From assembly GCA_021838945.1 (NCBI GenBank), contig JAKCCH010000015.1, positions 1 to 45,715 on the forward strand: DNA of 45,715 nucleotides, in the 5' to 3' direction. The notes under the pieces are model-generated. The model ran no database searches. It saw only the letters and a program-made list of their open reading frames with translations, and had not been told where the DNA came from. The position numbers and the translations under genes were made by a program. The DNA is from Actinomycetes bacterium (GTDB lineage: Bacteria > Actinomycetota > Acidimicrobiia > Acidimicrobiales > Bog-793). This document shows, piece after piece, positions 1-8,400 of this stretch (positions are counted from its first letter, which is position 1; each line of letters begins with the position of its first letter).

Positions 1-2
1 GC

Positions 3-2291
3 CTACGCCTTGCGACGACTTCCACTACCTCCCAGGCCTCCTACCAGGGCCGATGCTGCGGAGACCGCCTCCATCTGCCTACCAACTCAGTAAGTCCGGT
101 CGGACGACGCGTCCGGTTCACCTCGAGAGTCCTCGGCGTCCTCCTCGCCGCTGCCTGTGCGTACGGCGCAGGCTGGCTCGTCGGGCTCCTGTGGGGAGTG
201 GCGGGAGCCCCACTCCGGGCGGCGGAGATCTTCGTGTTCTCGGTCACCGCCGTCGTCGTGCTCGTGCGGGGACCGTGGAATCCGCCGGGTCAGCTCTTCT
301 TCGGCGGGTACGTCGCCGCCGCCCTTGCGTATCTGGCGTTCGCCGGAAGCGTCACCGTCGCGGGCGGGCTCTCGCTGGTCGCGTCGGTCGCCTCGGCGTT
401 CCTGTTCGTCCTCGAAGCCACCGCGCTCTTCCTCACGGCCTCATTCGCCTTCGAGACGTGCGACGTCATCTGCCGGACTCGCCACACGCGCCAGTTCCCG
501 GCTCCCGACCCGACGTACCGGCCCTTCGTCTCGCTGCACGTGCCCTCCTACAACGAGCCGCCGGAGATGCTGATCGAGACCATCGCGGCCGCCGAAGGGA
601 TCGACTACCCGAACTTCGAGATCGTGGTGATCGACAACAACACGACCGATCCGGCGACGTGGCGTCCGGTCGAGGACTACTGCCGCGACCGGCCGAGGGT
701 CCACTTCACCCACGTCGAGAACCTCGAGGGCTACAAGTCGGGGGCGCTCAACCTCGCCCTCAGCCAGTTGACGGACCCGCGAGCCGAGCTCGTCGGTGTC
801 GTCGACTCCGACTACCTCGTCTCGCCTGCGTACCTGAGGGACAATGCGCCCTACTTCGCCGACCCGAAGCTGGCATTTCTCCAGACGCCGCAGGACTACC
901 GGGAGTATGAGGGCAGCGCCTACTTCACGGCCTGCTACGACGCCTACCGGTACTTCTTCTCGACCTCGATGCCGTCACGCAACGAGAGGAACTCGATCAT
1001 CTTCGCCGGGACCATGGGGCTGCTCCGCCGGTCGGTGCTCGAGTCGCTCGGTGGCTGGGACGAGTGGTGCATCACCGAAGATGCCGAGGCATCCCTCCGG
1101 ATGCTGCGCGCCGGCTACTCGGGCATATTCATCCCCCGCAGCTACGGACAGGGAATCATGCCGCTGACCTTCGCCTCGCTGAAGAGCCAGCGCTTTCGTT
1201 GGTGCTTCGGCGGCATGCAGCTGTTGCGCAAGCACTGGCACTCGCTCATGCCATGGGACCGGTCGCCGGACAACCGCCTATCGCTGCGACAGCGGCTCGA
1301 CTACCTCGTCAGCGGGCTGCAGTGGCTGAACGATCTCGTCTACCTCGGCTTCACCATCGCCCTCGTCGTCATCGCGTCGATCCTGCTCACCGGGCGTCGC
1401 ATCCCGGTGCGTCCCTTCGTCGGCCCGACCGTGCTGCTTCCTGCGATGCTGCTGGCGAGCGGCCTGATCCGCGCGGTCTGGGCGCTCCGCCTGCGCGAGC
1501 GGATCTCTCTCAAGCGGGCGGTGCTGGCCTTTCTCAACTGGCTCTCGCTGTCGCTCACGGTGGCGCGAGCCTGTGTGGAGGGTCTCGTCCGTCCGGCAGG
1601 CGTCTTTCTCCGCACACCGAAGACAGCAGGCGCCCACCGGGTCCGGGCTGCCGTCGCGGCTTCGAGAGGCGAGAGCCTCGTCGCCCTCGTCATGCTCGGG
1701 CTCGCAGGGGCGCTGATCGGCGACAGCCGCGCCAGCGCGCTCGTCGTCGCCCTCGTCCTCTGGCAGGGAAGTGTCTACTGGTCGGCACCGGTGATGGCGT
1801 GGCTCAACCAGCGCGCCTCGCTCAGTCCGGTGCTCGAGCGACGGAGGAGGAGCGAGGAGCGACGGGAACGCCTGGCGCTGTTCGCCAGTCGCCTGCGGAC
1901 CGGGACTCTCGTCCTCATGAGCGGCGCCGCCGTCGTCTTCGTCGTGGTGCTGGCGGTCGGCGCCGCCAACCCCGGCAGGCCGAGCAACCCGATCAGGCTG
2001 CCCGAGAGCCCCCCGCCGACCACGGCGCCCCCGCACAGAACCGCGCCTGATCCCTCGACGACCACCTCTCCGTCGGGACGTACCGGCAGCACCGGCGCGC
2101 CGACGACGTCGAGCCCCTCGTCGACGACCACCACCGGGATCACCTCGCCGACGACCAGTTCGTCCACGACGTCGACGAGCACGAGCACGACGACATCGAC
2201 GAGCGCGACGACGAGCACGACGACGAGCACGAGCACGACGACGAGCACGAGCACGACGACCAGCACGACCACCACCACAACGGCGCCGTGA
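3..2291 (+). CDS. Membrane glycosyltransferase family 2 (cellulose-synthase-like), 5' end open at window edge
   Basis: This is a processive-type GT2 enzyme that should transfer sugar from a nucleotide sugar at the cytoplasmic membrane face. Counting from the first in-window start codon (GTG 198), the GT-A core has the nucleotide-binding strand with VPSYNEPPE near residue 115, the DxD motif as DSDY near 204, TEDAE near 292 and QRFRW near 330, the standard D, DxD, TED, QxxRW set of bacterial cellulose/hyaluronan synthase relatives. Several hydrophobic segments follow. The last ~95 residues are an almost pure Thr/Ser/Pro tail. The reading frame is open without a stop back to base 3, and codons 140-197 encode a hydrophobic stretch (GVLLAAACAYGAGWLVGLLWG) that looks like a membrane helix. 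I therefore treat the gene as 5'-partial; GTG 198 is the only conventional start inside the window. The polymer made is unknown. Confidence 0.85.
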   Translation, partial: LRLATTSTTSQASYQGRCCGDRLHLPTNSVSPVGRRVRFTSRVLGVLLAAACAYGAGWLVGLLWGVAGAPLRAAEIFVFSVTAVVVLVRGPWNPPGQLFFGGYVAAALAYLAFAGSVTVAGGLSLVASVASAFLFVLEATALFLTASFAFETCDVICRTRHTRQFPAPDPTYRPFVSLHVPSYNEPPEMLIETIAAAEGIDYPNFEIVVIDNNTTDPATWRPVEDYCRDRPRVHFTHVENLEGYKSGALNLALSQLTDPRAELVGVVDSDYLVSPAYLRDNAPYFADPKLAFLQTPQDYREYEGSAYFTACYDAYRYFFSTSMPSRNERNSIIFAGTMGLLRRSVLESLGGWDEWCITEDAEASLRMLRAGYSGIFIPRSYGQGIMPLTFASLKSQRFRWCFGGMQLLRKHWHSLMPWDRSPDNRLSLRQRLDYLVSGLQWLNDLVYLGFTIALVVIASILLTGRRIPVRPFVGPTVLLPAMLLASGLIRAVWALRLRERISLKRAVLAFLNWLSLSLTVARACVEGLVRPAGVFLRTPKTAGAHRVRAAVAASRGESLVALVMLGLAGALIGDSRASALVVALVLWQGSVYWSAPVMAWLNQRASLSPVLERRRRSEERRERLALFASRLRTGTLVLMSGAAVVFVVVLAVGAANPGRPSNPIRLPESPPPTTAPPHRTAPDPSTTTSPSGRTGSTGAPTTSSPSSTTTTGITSPTTSSSTTSTSTSTTTSTSATTSTTTSTSTTTSTSTTTSTTTTTTAP
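2040..2288 (+). repeat. Low-complexity Thr/Ser-coding tract
   Basis: The 3' end of the glycosyltransferase gene is built from near-repeats of acg-acg-agc-acg units, most regular from about 2165 to 2285, encoding Thr/Ser runs. The tract stays in frame, so it acts as a coding microsatellite giving a long, probably extracytoplasmic, potentially O-glycosylated tail. Slippage here would change tail length in multiples of three. Confidence 0.8.
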
Positions 2292-2404
2292 GCGCGGCCG
2301 GCGGGCCGATGACCGGACGAGCCCCGCCATGACGCGCAGCTCGGGGCCAGAGGACGGCCGGAGGCGCCCGCTCCGAGGCGGCGATGGCCGGGGGAGCCGC
2401 CGGG

Positions 2405-2420
2405 CCGGCCCGAGGGCCGG
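2405..2420. terminator. Candidate hairpin between convergent genes
   Basis: A perfect 7-bp inverted repeat, CCGGCCC then GGGCCGG, lies in the 136 bp between the glycosyltransferase stop and the stop of the opposing small membrane-protein gene. The two-base gap means the real stem would open to a larger loop. There is no T run. It could serve both directions. Confidence 0.35.
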
Positions 2421-2427
2421 ACCGCCC

Positions 2428-2625
2428 TCACCGGGCGAACAGGTGCCAGCCGACCCACATCCAACCGAGGAAGGCGGCGGCGGTCCTCGGCCTGGTGGCG
2501 GTGAGCAGGTGCAGCACACGGCGCAGGGTGGCGTAGCGACCGCCGGTCACCCGAGCCAGCACCACACACGAGACGAGCCCGAGGGCGACAGCGCACCAGA
2601 TCTCGAGCGCGAGGTCGCGGCTCAT
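2428..2625 (-). CDS. Small membrane protein (DUF6186-like)
   Basis: This 65-residue protein has a hydrophobic helix at residues 8-25 and a second near 48-62, separated by a basic loop (RYATLRRVLHLL), and ends in WMWVGWHLFAR. The tail W-x-G-W-H-x-F-A-R is what I recall from small actinobacterial membrane proteins of the DUF6186 type; that family name is from memory. The start ATG overlaps the stop of the upstream gene by four bases (ATGA), so the two are probably translationally coupled. Function unknown. Confidence 0.7.
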   Translation of the reverse strand: MSRDLALEIWCAVALGLVSCVVLARVTGGRYATLRRVLHLLTATRPRTAAAFLGWMWVGWHLFAR

Positions 2626-3050
2626 CGGCCGAACAGGCCCCAGCCGAGCAGGAGCCAGAGGTAGAACACCACCGACTTGGCAAGCCGCGAGGAGGCGGCC
2701 GCGTTGTAGAGGTCGCTCGCAGTCGGGAAGAGGTGGCTGTTGCCGGCGAACAGGGTGGCGAGCTCCCAGCCCACCATGCAGGCGACAGCCACGACCCAGG
2801 CCAGCAGTCGGCCCTTGGCCGGTGGCGGGCGGGAGACCGCCTGGGTGTCGGTGACCCTGACGACGGCCGCGAGGACCGCCATCAGCGCGAAGGCCCCGGC
2901 CGTGGCGGCGTCGCCGCCGGTGCTGAACGGGCGGCTCCCCGCAGCGAACCAGGCGTAGGCGGCACCGCCGGCGAACAGGGCGACCCGTGGCCAGCGCCCC
3001 CACCGCGACCGGGCGGCCACCTTGGCCGGAGGCGACTCGGCGCGTCTCAC
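2622..3050 (-). CDS. Hypothetical membrane protein
   Basis: A 142-residue protein with a basic N-terminus and about four hydrophobic segments (near residues 19-34, 44-62, 80-98 and 122-140), ending in FYLWLLLGWGLFGR. I chose the GTG at 3050 because a GGAG lies about 13 bases upstream and the upstream gene stops only 17 bases before it; longer in-frame readings run through that neighbour. Its end resembles that of the following small protein (GWGLFGR versus GWHLFAR), which suggests the two belong to a functional or paralogous pair. No enzymatic motif is visible. Confidence 0.65.
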   Translation of the reverse strand: MRRAESPPAKVAARSRWGRWPRVALFAGGAAYAWFAAGSRPFSTGGDAATAGAFALMAVLAAVVRVTDTQAVSRPPPAKGRLLAWVVAVACMVGWELATLFAGNSHLFPTASDLYNAAASSRLAKSVVFYLWLLLGWGLFGR

Positions 3051-3067
3051 GGTGCGGACTGCTCCGG

Positions 3068-3751
3068 TCAGTCGCGATCGCGGAGCAGCCGCCGCCCGAT
3101 GGCGGTGGCGTGATATCCGCCGGCAGGTGCCCGGTTCCCCGCCACCTGCTCGGCGAGCATCTCCGGCGCGATGATGAGCCCGGCGAGCGTGCCGCCCCGG
3201 CCTCGGGTGAGGCCCGGCAGGGCGGTGGGCCCGGGGGCGACAGGCACAGTCGACCCGAGTGCCGCCCCGATCCTCCGGCCGCCGGCGGCGAAGCCGAGGA
3301 GCGGCGACCAGCTGTGGCGAACGAGCGCGGCGGCTCCGCCGCCTCCGGCTGCGAGCACCCGGCCTCGAGCCATGAGCACAGGGCCGAGCGCCCCCTTCTC
3401 GAGCTCCGGGCATCCGGCGGCCACGACAGGTGCGAGGGGGGCAACCGAGCAGAGCGGGGAGCCCGACACCGTCCCGCTGCCCACTCGAGGGGAGATCGAG
3501 CCCGCCGCGCCGGGCGGCCGGCTCCGCGACGAGGTGGGAGCGCGCCACCGCCCCGGCGAGGGGAGGTAGGGCTGAGCCCGTCGGGGTGCGGTCGGGGTCG
3601 GGGACAGCACGGAGGCTCCCTCGAACGCACGTCGCCGTGCGGCTCTGGGCAAGCCGGCGTCAGCCACGACGGAGCTCACCGCCACATCGTCCGGCGCCTG
3701 CCGAGACAGGCACCCGTCCCTGCGGTGCCAGCCCTCCGCGGCACTCGGCAT
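3068..3751 (-). CDS. Unrecognised ORF upstream of two small membrane proteins
   Basis: A 227-codon reading frame whose ATG is preceded by GGAGG at good spacing (8 bases). The C-terminal ~130 residues have third positions almost all G or C and contain a Gly/Ala-rich stretch (ARGRVLAAGGGGAAALVRHS) and an amphipathic end (LIIAPEMLAEQVAG), so that half looks truly coding. The N-terminal ~90 residues are Pro/Arg/Ser-rich with poorer codon bias, and a second frame over 3450-3548 also looks coding-like, so the true start may be GTG 3484 or 3469, or there may be a frameshift near 3430-3470. It is followed after 17 bp by the membrane-protein pair. I do not recognise the family. Confidence 0.4.
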   Translation of the reverse strand: MPSAAEGWHRRDGCLSRQAPDDVAVSSVVADAGLPRAARRRAFEGASVLSPTPTAPRRAQPYLPSPGRWRAPTSSRSRPPGAAGSISPRVGSGTVSGSPLCSVAPLAPVVAAGCPELEKGALGPVLMARGRVLAAGGGGAAALVRHSWSPLLGFAAGGRRIGAALGSTVPVAPGPTALPGLTRGRGGTLAGLIIAPEMLAEQVAGNRAPAGGYHATAIGRRLLRDRD

Positions 3752-4253
3752 CCGACCGACCTCCACACGCTCGCGATCCGGGCATGATCGCGCACCCGCA
3801 CTGCCTCGTGACCTCGCCAGGTGCGCAGAGGAGCAGCTGCCAGCACGGTCGGGCCGCCATGTCCTTGCGGAGAGCGCCAAGACGACCGGCAGCGTCACCG
3901 ATGCAGCGTGCTCTCTCAGCCCGGCCGTGGCCGCCGCGCACGACATCGCGCTGGCGGCCATGGGCGTGGCGCAGCCGAGGAACCGGGCGGCCAGGCGCGG
4001 GCGGCCAGGACAGCTGCTCCCTCGCCCTGCGACCACCGCGCCGTGCTCGGGCGCGCCACCAGCCGGCATGTCTCGTACCGGATTGCGCGAGGGACCCATG
4101 CCGCCGGCCTTCGCCGATCACCGGCTCGGTGCCGACCTCATGTCGAACCTGCGGCATCTTGTGGGCGCTGCCGGCGATGGTGCCGGCGTGCATCTCCCGC
4201 TTGCGAGGTGGAGCGACCCGGCCGGCTCCTCCCGGACCGGCAGCACCTCCGGC
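3752..4253. other. About 500 bp with no supported gene
   Basis: All frames here are open by GC content only. The minus frame over 3790-4099 has mixed codon bias and no recognisable motif. I see no convincing promoter, RNA or repeat. Confidence 0.5.
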
Positions 4254-4607
4254 TCAGCGCGGCAGCGGCAGGGTCCCGAGCACGCCCTCCGGGTCGCTGC
4301 AACCGACGACCCACTCGTCGTACGACGCGCCCTCGAAGACGATCCTCACGCCACGAGGGGTATCACGGTGGACGGCAGCGAAGATCTTCCTCGGTCCGTA
4401 GATCGTCGCAACCTCGACGACGCCAGGAAGGCGGGTGCCCACCTTCATCCCGGCGGACGGACCGACGCTCTCGTGGGCGTCCTCCAGCACCTCCGCCGAG
4501 CGGACCGCCCCGAGCGGCGCTCTCAGGTCACCGTGGACGCCCTCGAGATGCTCCGCCGCCGTCAGGTGCAGCACGAGCTCGCTGCCGTCCACCCGCAGTT
4601 CAGCCAT
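4254..4607 (-). CDS. Conserved hypothetical protein (117 aa, beta-rich)
   Basis: A 117-residue soluble protein starting MAELRVDGSELVLHL, with the conserved-looking core GMKVGTRLPGVVEVATI, KIFAAVHRDTPRGVRIVFEG and YDEWVVGCSDPE. I remember near-identical motif order in small uncharacterised proteins of many actinobacteria; I know no function. The alternation of short beta strands suggests a PH-like or barrel fold (inference). The ATG at 4607 is supported by an AGGAG about five bases upstream; the in-frame extension to 4733 lacks a ribosome-binding site and codes for an unrelated basic peptide. It stands alone. Confidence 0.85.
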   Translation of the reverse strand: MAELRVDGSELVLHLTAAEHLEGVHGDLRAPLGAVRSAEVLEDAHESVGPSAGMKVGTRLPGVVEVATIYGPRKIFAAVHRDTPRGVRIVFEGASYDEWVVGCSDPEGVLGTLPLPR

Positions 4608-5159
4608 CTCGCTCCTCTCGATATGAGAGATGCTGCCACAAGGCCTGCTCAACGCGTGCGGCGACGCATCTCCTCTCGACGTCCGCCCCGGTGACGGCCG
4701 CCTCACGAGGACACCCGAGCGGCACGCACCCACGCCGGCCAGAGCAGCCGGCGCCCGTCAATGCCCACACGCCGCCGAGGAAAGCGTCCACGACCACGTC
4801 GCAGGCGAGATCCGAGAGCAAGCCGCGGGGACGCCGTCGGTCTCCGTCGCGCCGTCTCGGTCACCCGGCTCTCGTCTCCGCGGTCGCTCGGGAGCGGCGC
4901 AGCACCGTGGTCGCACCTCCTTGCTCGTCTCGATCCTGCAGCGGGCAGACCGCCGGATCAGAGACCATCGCCTTCCTCAGGCGGCGGTCCCCGGGAGCTC
5001 GGCACGCCGGCTCGCCGACGAGGCAGGCGCGGCAGCACAGCTGCCTGCCGCCGCACCCCGGGCCGGGGTGGAAGGCGGGTGCAAGACGGTCGAGCCTCCG
5101 CTGACGGCGCCCTCGCACGCTCGCGCCCGGACCGGGCACCCGCGTGCGAGGATGGTGGC
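4608..5159. other. 550 bp intergenic stretch
   Basis: This lies between the divergent 117-residue gene and the ABM monooxygenase. Open frames exist on both strands but none combines a ribosome-binding site, a start and protein-like composition. It should contain the promoters of both neighbours, but I cannot place -35/-10 boxes convincingly. Confidence 0.5.
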
Positions 5160-5474
5160 GTGTCGGTCGTCCGCATCAACGCCATCGACGTGGAGCCAGC
5201 CCAGGGTGACGAGCTGGCGCGGCGCTTCGCCGGCAGAGCAGGAGCAGTCGACAAGGCGCCGGGATTCGAGGGCTTCGAACTGCTCCGCCCGACAGACGGC
5301 CGCACGACCTGGCTGGTCGTGACCCGCTGGAGGGACGAAGACAGCTTCAACAATTGGCTGGGCTCGCCCTCGTTCGCCCACGGCCATCGAGGTGCCGCGG
5401 GAGACGCCGGGGGCGGCGCCCCGGTCGCCACCCACAGCGAGCTGTGGAGCTACGAGGCCGCCGATCCCGGCTGA
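5160..5474 (+). CDS. Antibiotic biosynthesis monooxygenase (ABM)-domain protein
   Basis: A 104-residue single-domain ABM protein (dimeric alpha-beta barrel). The features are VVRINAIDVEPAQGDELARR at the first strand and helix, then APGFEGFELLRPTDGRTTWL and VVTRWRDEDSFNNWLGSPSF, which match the strand-helix pattern of MhuD/IsdG-like and LsrG-like proteins, including the Asn within the DSFNNWLGSP motif. Such proteins are cofactor-free monooxygenases or heme-degrading enzymes; this one could be either. GTG 5160 was chosen because GAGGA lies about eight bases upstream and the domain begins at once. The gene is convergent with the CoxL-like gene. Confidence 0.8.
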   Translation: MSVVRINAIDVEPAQGDELARRFAGRAGAVDKAPGFEGFELLRPTDGRTTWLVVTRWRDEDSFNNWLGSPSFAHGHRGAAGDAGGGAPVATHSELWSYEAADPG

Positions 5475-5606
5475 GCCCGCCTGCTCGGGCCGGTGCGCAG
5501 CCGCGACTGGACGGTGGCCTCGCACCCGGGCTCGTCCGTGACGGCGGGTCGCCTGTGCTCTCGCCGTCCCCAGCGCCACCGTGAGACGGGCACCCGCCGC
5601 GGCCAG

Positions 5607-5840
5607 CTACGGCGGGACTCGGGAGGCTCGGGTCCGAGACTCCGCCGCCCGTGCGGGCGCGGCTTCTCCCTCGCCCGCCCGCAGGCGAACCAGGGCCTCG
5701 GCCGAGGCGGCCGGCCCCATGAGGTCGACCGCCTCGGGCACCCGCACGGGTAGTACCGGGAGATCTCGGGCTTGCGCCCTGTCCCGGCAGCGGCGCCTCG
5801 GCTCGGTCGTGCCGCTCGGCCTCGGCCTCACGCCCTCCAC
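5607..5840 (-). CDS. Doubtful small ORF downstream of the CoxL-like gene
   Basis: A 77-codon frame with strong G/C third positions and a protein-like centre (VLPVRVPEAVDLMGPAASAE), 55 bp after the molybdenum-subunit gene on the same strand. There is no clear ribosome-binding site and no family I recognise. It may be a small accessory gene, the remnant of one, or chance. The rest of 5475-5895 shows nothing. Confidence 0.25.
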   Translation of the reverse strand: MEGVRPRPSGTTEPRRRCRDRAQARDLPVLPVRVPEAVDLMGPAASAEALVRLRAGEGEAAPARAAESRTRASRVPP

Positions 5841-5895
5841 CGCCCGCCGAGGAAGGCGTCCCGCATCGCCCGGCCGGCGGCGAGCCGCCCACGGG

Positions 5896-8178
5896 TCAGT
5901 CGGTGCCCGCCTGCTGGAGCGCCGTCCAGATCCGCGAGGGGGTGAGCGGCATGTCGAGGTGGCGCACCCCGAACGGCCGCAACGCGTCGATCACGGCGTT
6001 CTGTACCGCGGCGGCCGCCCCGACGGTGCCCGACTCTCCCACCCCCTTCATCCCGAGCGGGTTGCGAGTCGTCGGCGTCACCGTCTCGTGCGTCTCGAAG
6101 CTCGGGAGCTCGCTGGCGGCCGGCATGGCGTAGTCGGCAAGGGTCGTCGTCAAGGGGTTGGCCAGCTCGTCGTAGACGACCTCCTCGAAGAGCGCCTGCG
6201 CTGCCCCCTGGGCGAGCCCTCCGTGCACCTGGCCCTCGACGATGGTCGGGTTGATCACCTGCCCGCAGTCGTCGACGGCGACGAGCCGGGCGAGCCTGGC
6301 CTTGCCGGTCTCGGTATCCACCTCGACGACGGCGAGATGGGCGCCGAAGGGATAGGTCCCCTCCTCCTGGGCGAAGTCGCCGTCCGCCTCGAGCTCCCCG
6401 GCGCCGCCGGCTCCGGCCACCTCGGCGAGCGTGACGGACCTCGCCGGCACCCCTGCCACGAAGAACCGGCCGTCGTCCCCGACGACGATGTCGCCGACGG
6501 CCGCCTCGAGGAGGTCGGCGGCGGCCCTCCTGGCCCGCTCGAGCACGACCGTCGCCGCCCGGTGGACGGCGCTCCCGGCGAGCTGGCCGGAACGCGAGCC
6601 GAAGGTACCGATGCCGTGCGGCACGGCTCGGGTGTCGGAGTGGACGATCCGGACCCTTTCCGCCGGGACGTGGAAGAGCCCGCTCACGAGCTGGGTGAAC
6701 GTCGTCTCGTGGCCCTGCCCGTGGGGGGAGGCGCCGGTCGTCACGACGACGGTCCCGTCGGGGGCGACCGAGACGCCGCCGTACTCCGGACCGGTCCCGC
6801 TCACCTCCACGAAGGTGCTGATGCCGATGCCGAGCTGCCGGGGGCTCCCCGAGGCGCGGCGCGCCGCCTGCTCCTCGAGCACGGCGGCGTATCCCGCATG
6901 CTCGAGCACGGCGTCGAGCGCGCGCTCGTAGTCTCCGCTGTCGTAGCTCGCTCCGGTGAGCGTCCGGTAGGGGAACTCCTCGGGGCGGAGGAAGTTCCGG
7001 CGGCGCACCTCGAGCGAGTCCATGGCGAGCTCCTCCGCCAGCAGCTCGATCGCCCGCTCGAGCATGGCGGCCGCCTCCGGCCGGCCGGCCCCGCGGTAGG
7101 GGCCGACTGGCGAGGTGTTCGTGACGACACCGAGCGCCGTGAGGGAGAGCCGTGGCACCCGGTACGCGCCGGTCGCCATGAGGCTGCTCGTCGCGAGCGA
7201 GATGGCACCACGCCAGCAGTAGGCGCCCATCTCCGTGACGGTGCGCGCCTCGAGGCCGACGATCGTGCCGTCGAGGCGGGCGCCGAGCGCGATCTGTTGA
7301 ACCTGGCCCCGCCCGTGGGTCATCGAGAGGAGGTTCTCCGAGCGGGTCTCGATGTAGCGCACCGGACGACCGAGCCGCTCGGCGACCGCCGCCACGACGA
7401 CGTGCTCGGGATAGGCGCCGCCCTTCGCGCCGAAGCCGCCACCGACCGCCGGCGCGTGCACCCACACATCGGCCGGCTGCTTGCCGAGACTGGAGGCGAT
7501 CGCGTTGCGGACGCCGAAGGGAGCCTGGCAGGAGACGACGCACTCGAGGGTGCCATCGGGGAGCGGCCACACGAGGGCGCCGTTCGGTTCCATCGGGACC
7601 GGAGCCACGCGCTGGTTCACAAAGCGCGCCCGCACCACGACGTCCGCCCCTTCGAGGACGTCCTCTCCCCCGCCGAGGACGGTGGACAGCGCCACGTTGG
7701 ACCCGATCCCGGGAAAGAGCAACGGGGCACCCGGCTCGAGGGCGGCGAGCGGGTCGACGACGGCCGGAAGCTCAGCGACCTCGACCACGACATGCTCGAT
7801 GGCGTCGACCGCCGCCGCCTCGGTCTCGGCGACGACGACGGCGATCGCCTCGCCGACGAAGCGGACCCGGTCGCGAGCGAGGCAGGGCCGGGCGAGCTCG
7901 GGGCGGGGCGGCCCGTCCGGGCGCGGCCACTCGGGAAGGTCGGCCAGCCCGAGATCGTCGGCCGTGAATGCTGCCACGACGCCCGGAGCCTCGAGCGCCT
8001 CGCTGACATCGACTAAGGAGATGCGGCCATGCGCCACCGTCGAGCGGACGAAGGCGGCCGAGAGGACGCCCTCGCCACCGAGGTCGGCGACGAACGGGGC
8101 GGTGCCCCTGAGCAGGGGAGGGTCCTCCCGTCGGTCGACTCGATGTCCGAGGATGCTCACCGTCGACGCGTCATCCAT
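5896..8178 (-). CDS. Xanthine dehydrogenase family molybdopterin-binding subunit (CoxL form II-like)
   Basis: A 760-residue large subunit binding molybdopterin cytosine dinucleotide. It carries the N-terminal aldehyde oxidase/xanthine dehydrogenase a/b hammerhead domain (about 18-130) and the Mo-binding domains. Visible landmarks are AVGGGFGAKGG (244-254), PYRGAGRPEA (360-369) and GVGESGT with the predicted catalytic Glu715. The RGAGR loop is that of form II CoxL-like hydroxylases; true aerobic CO dehydrogenases have the CSFR form, so this is unlikely to oxidise CO. The substrate is unknown, probably an aldehyde or N-heterocycle. Neither the FAD (CoxM) nor the [2Fe-2S] (CoxS) subunit is within the window. 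ATG 8178 follows GGAGGAG by eight bases. Confidence 0.9.
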   Translation of the reverse strand: MDDASTVSILGHRVDRREDPPLLRGTAPFVADLGGEGVLSAAFVRSTVAHGRISLVDVSEALEAPGVVAAFTADDLGLADLPEWPRPDGPPRPELARPCLARDRVRFVGEAIAVVVAETEAAAVDAIEHVVVEVAELPAVVDPLAALEPGAPLLFPGIGSNVALSTVLGGGEDVLEGADVVVRARFVNQRVAPVPMEPNGALVWPLPDGTLECVVSCQAPFGVRNAIASSLGKQPADVWVHAPAVGGGFGAKGGAYPEHVVVAAVAERLGRPVRYIETRSENLLSMTHGRGQVQQIALGARLDGTIVGLEARTVTEMGAYCWRGAISLATSSLMATGAYRVPRLSLTALGVVTNTSPVGPYRGAGRPEAAAMLERAIELLAEELAMDSLEVRRRNFLRPEEFPYRTLTGASYDSGDYERALDAVLEHAGYAAVLEEQAARRASGSPRQLGIGISTFVEVSGTGPEYGGVSVAPDGTVVVTTGASPHGQGHETTFTQLVSGLFHVPAERVRIVHSDTRAVPHGIGTFGSRSGQLAGSAVHRAATVVLERARRAAADLLEAAVGDIVVGDDGRFFVAGVPARSVTLAEVAGAGGAGELEADGDFAQEEGTYPFGAHLAVVEVDTETGKARLARLVAVDDCGQVINPTIVEGQVHGGLAQGAAQALFEEVVYDELANPLTTTLADYAMPAASELPSFETHETVTPTTRNPLGMKGVGESGTVGAAAAVQNAVIDALRPFGVRHLDMPLTPSRIWTALQQAGTD

Positions 8179-8338
8179 GCCAGTCGCTCCTCCACCCGCC
8201 CTCCGGCTCGAACGAGCACCGGTCGGCGCTCTCGTGCCGGCGCCGTCCCTGCGCCGGCGTACCGATCAGGCGGATCCCCAGGTGGCGTCCACCCGGGGAC
8301 TGCCTGCACCGTAACCCACCGCTGTCGGGAGGGGCGAC

Positions 8339-8356
8339 CCGCCCCGGGGGGTGGGC
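8339..8356. terminator. Weak hairpin downstream of the molybdoenzyme gene
   Basis: CCCGCCCC and GGGGTGGG can pair around GG with one G-T, about 45-60 bp after the stop of the molybdoenzyme at 8401 on the minus strand and ahead of the CoxL-like gene. There is no T run, so this is a modest candidate. Confidence 0.25.
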
Positions 8357-8400
8357 TCCGACCATGAGCGCCGGTGCGGGCAGAGGCAGGCTGGCGGGGC

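Noticed and set aside
2100-2288. A CRISPR-like repeat array
   Set aside because: The repeats are short acg/agc codon runs without spacers and lie in frame inside a gene.
5896-8178. Aerobic CO dehydrogenase large subunit
   Set aside because: The active-site loop is YRGAGR, not the CSFR-type loop of form I enzymes, and CoxM/CoxS are absent.
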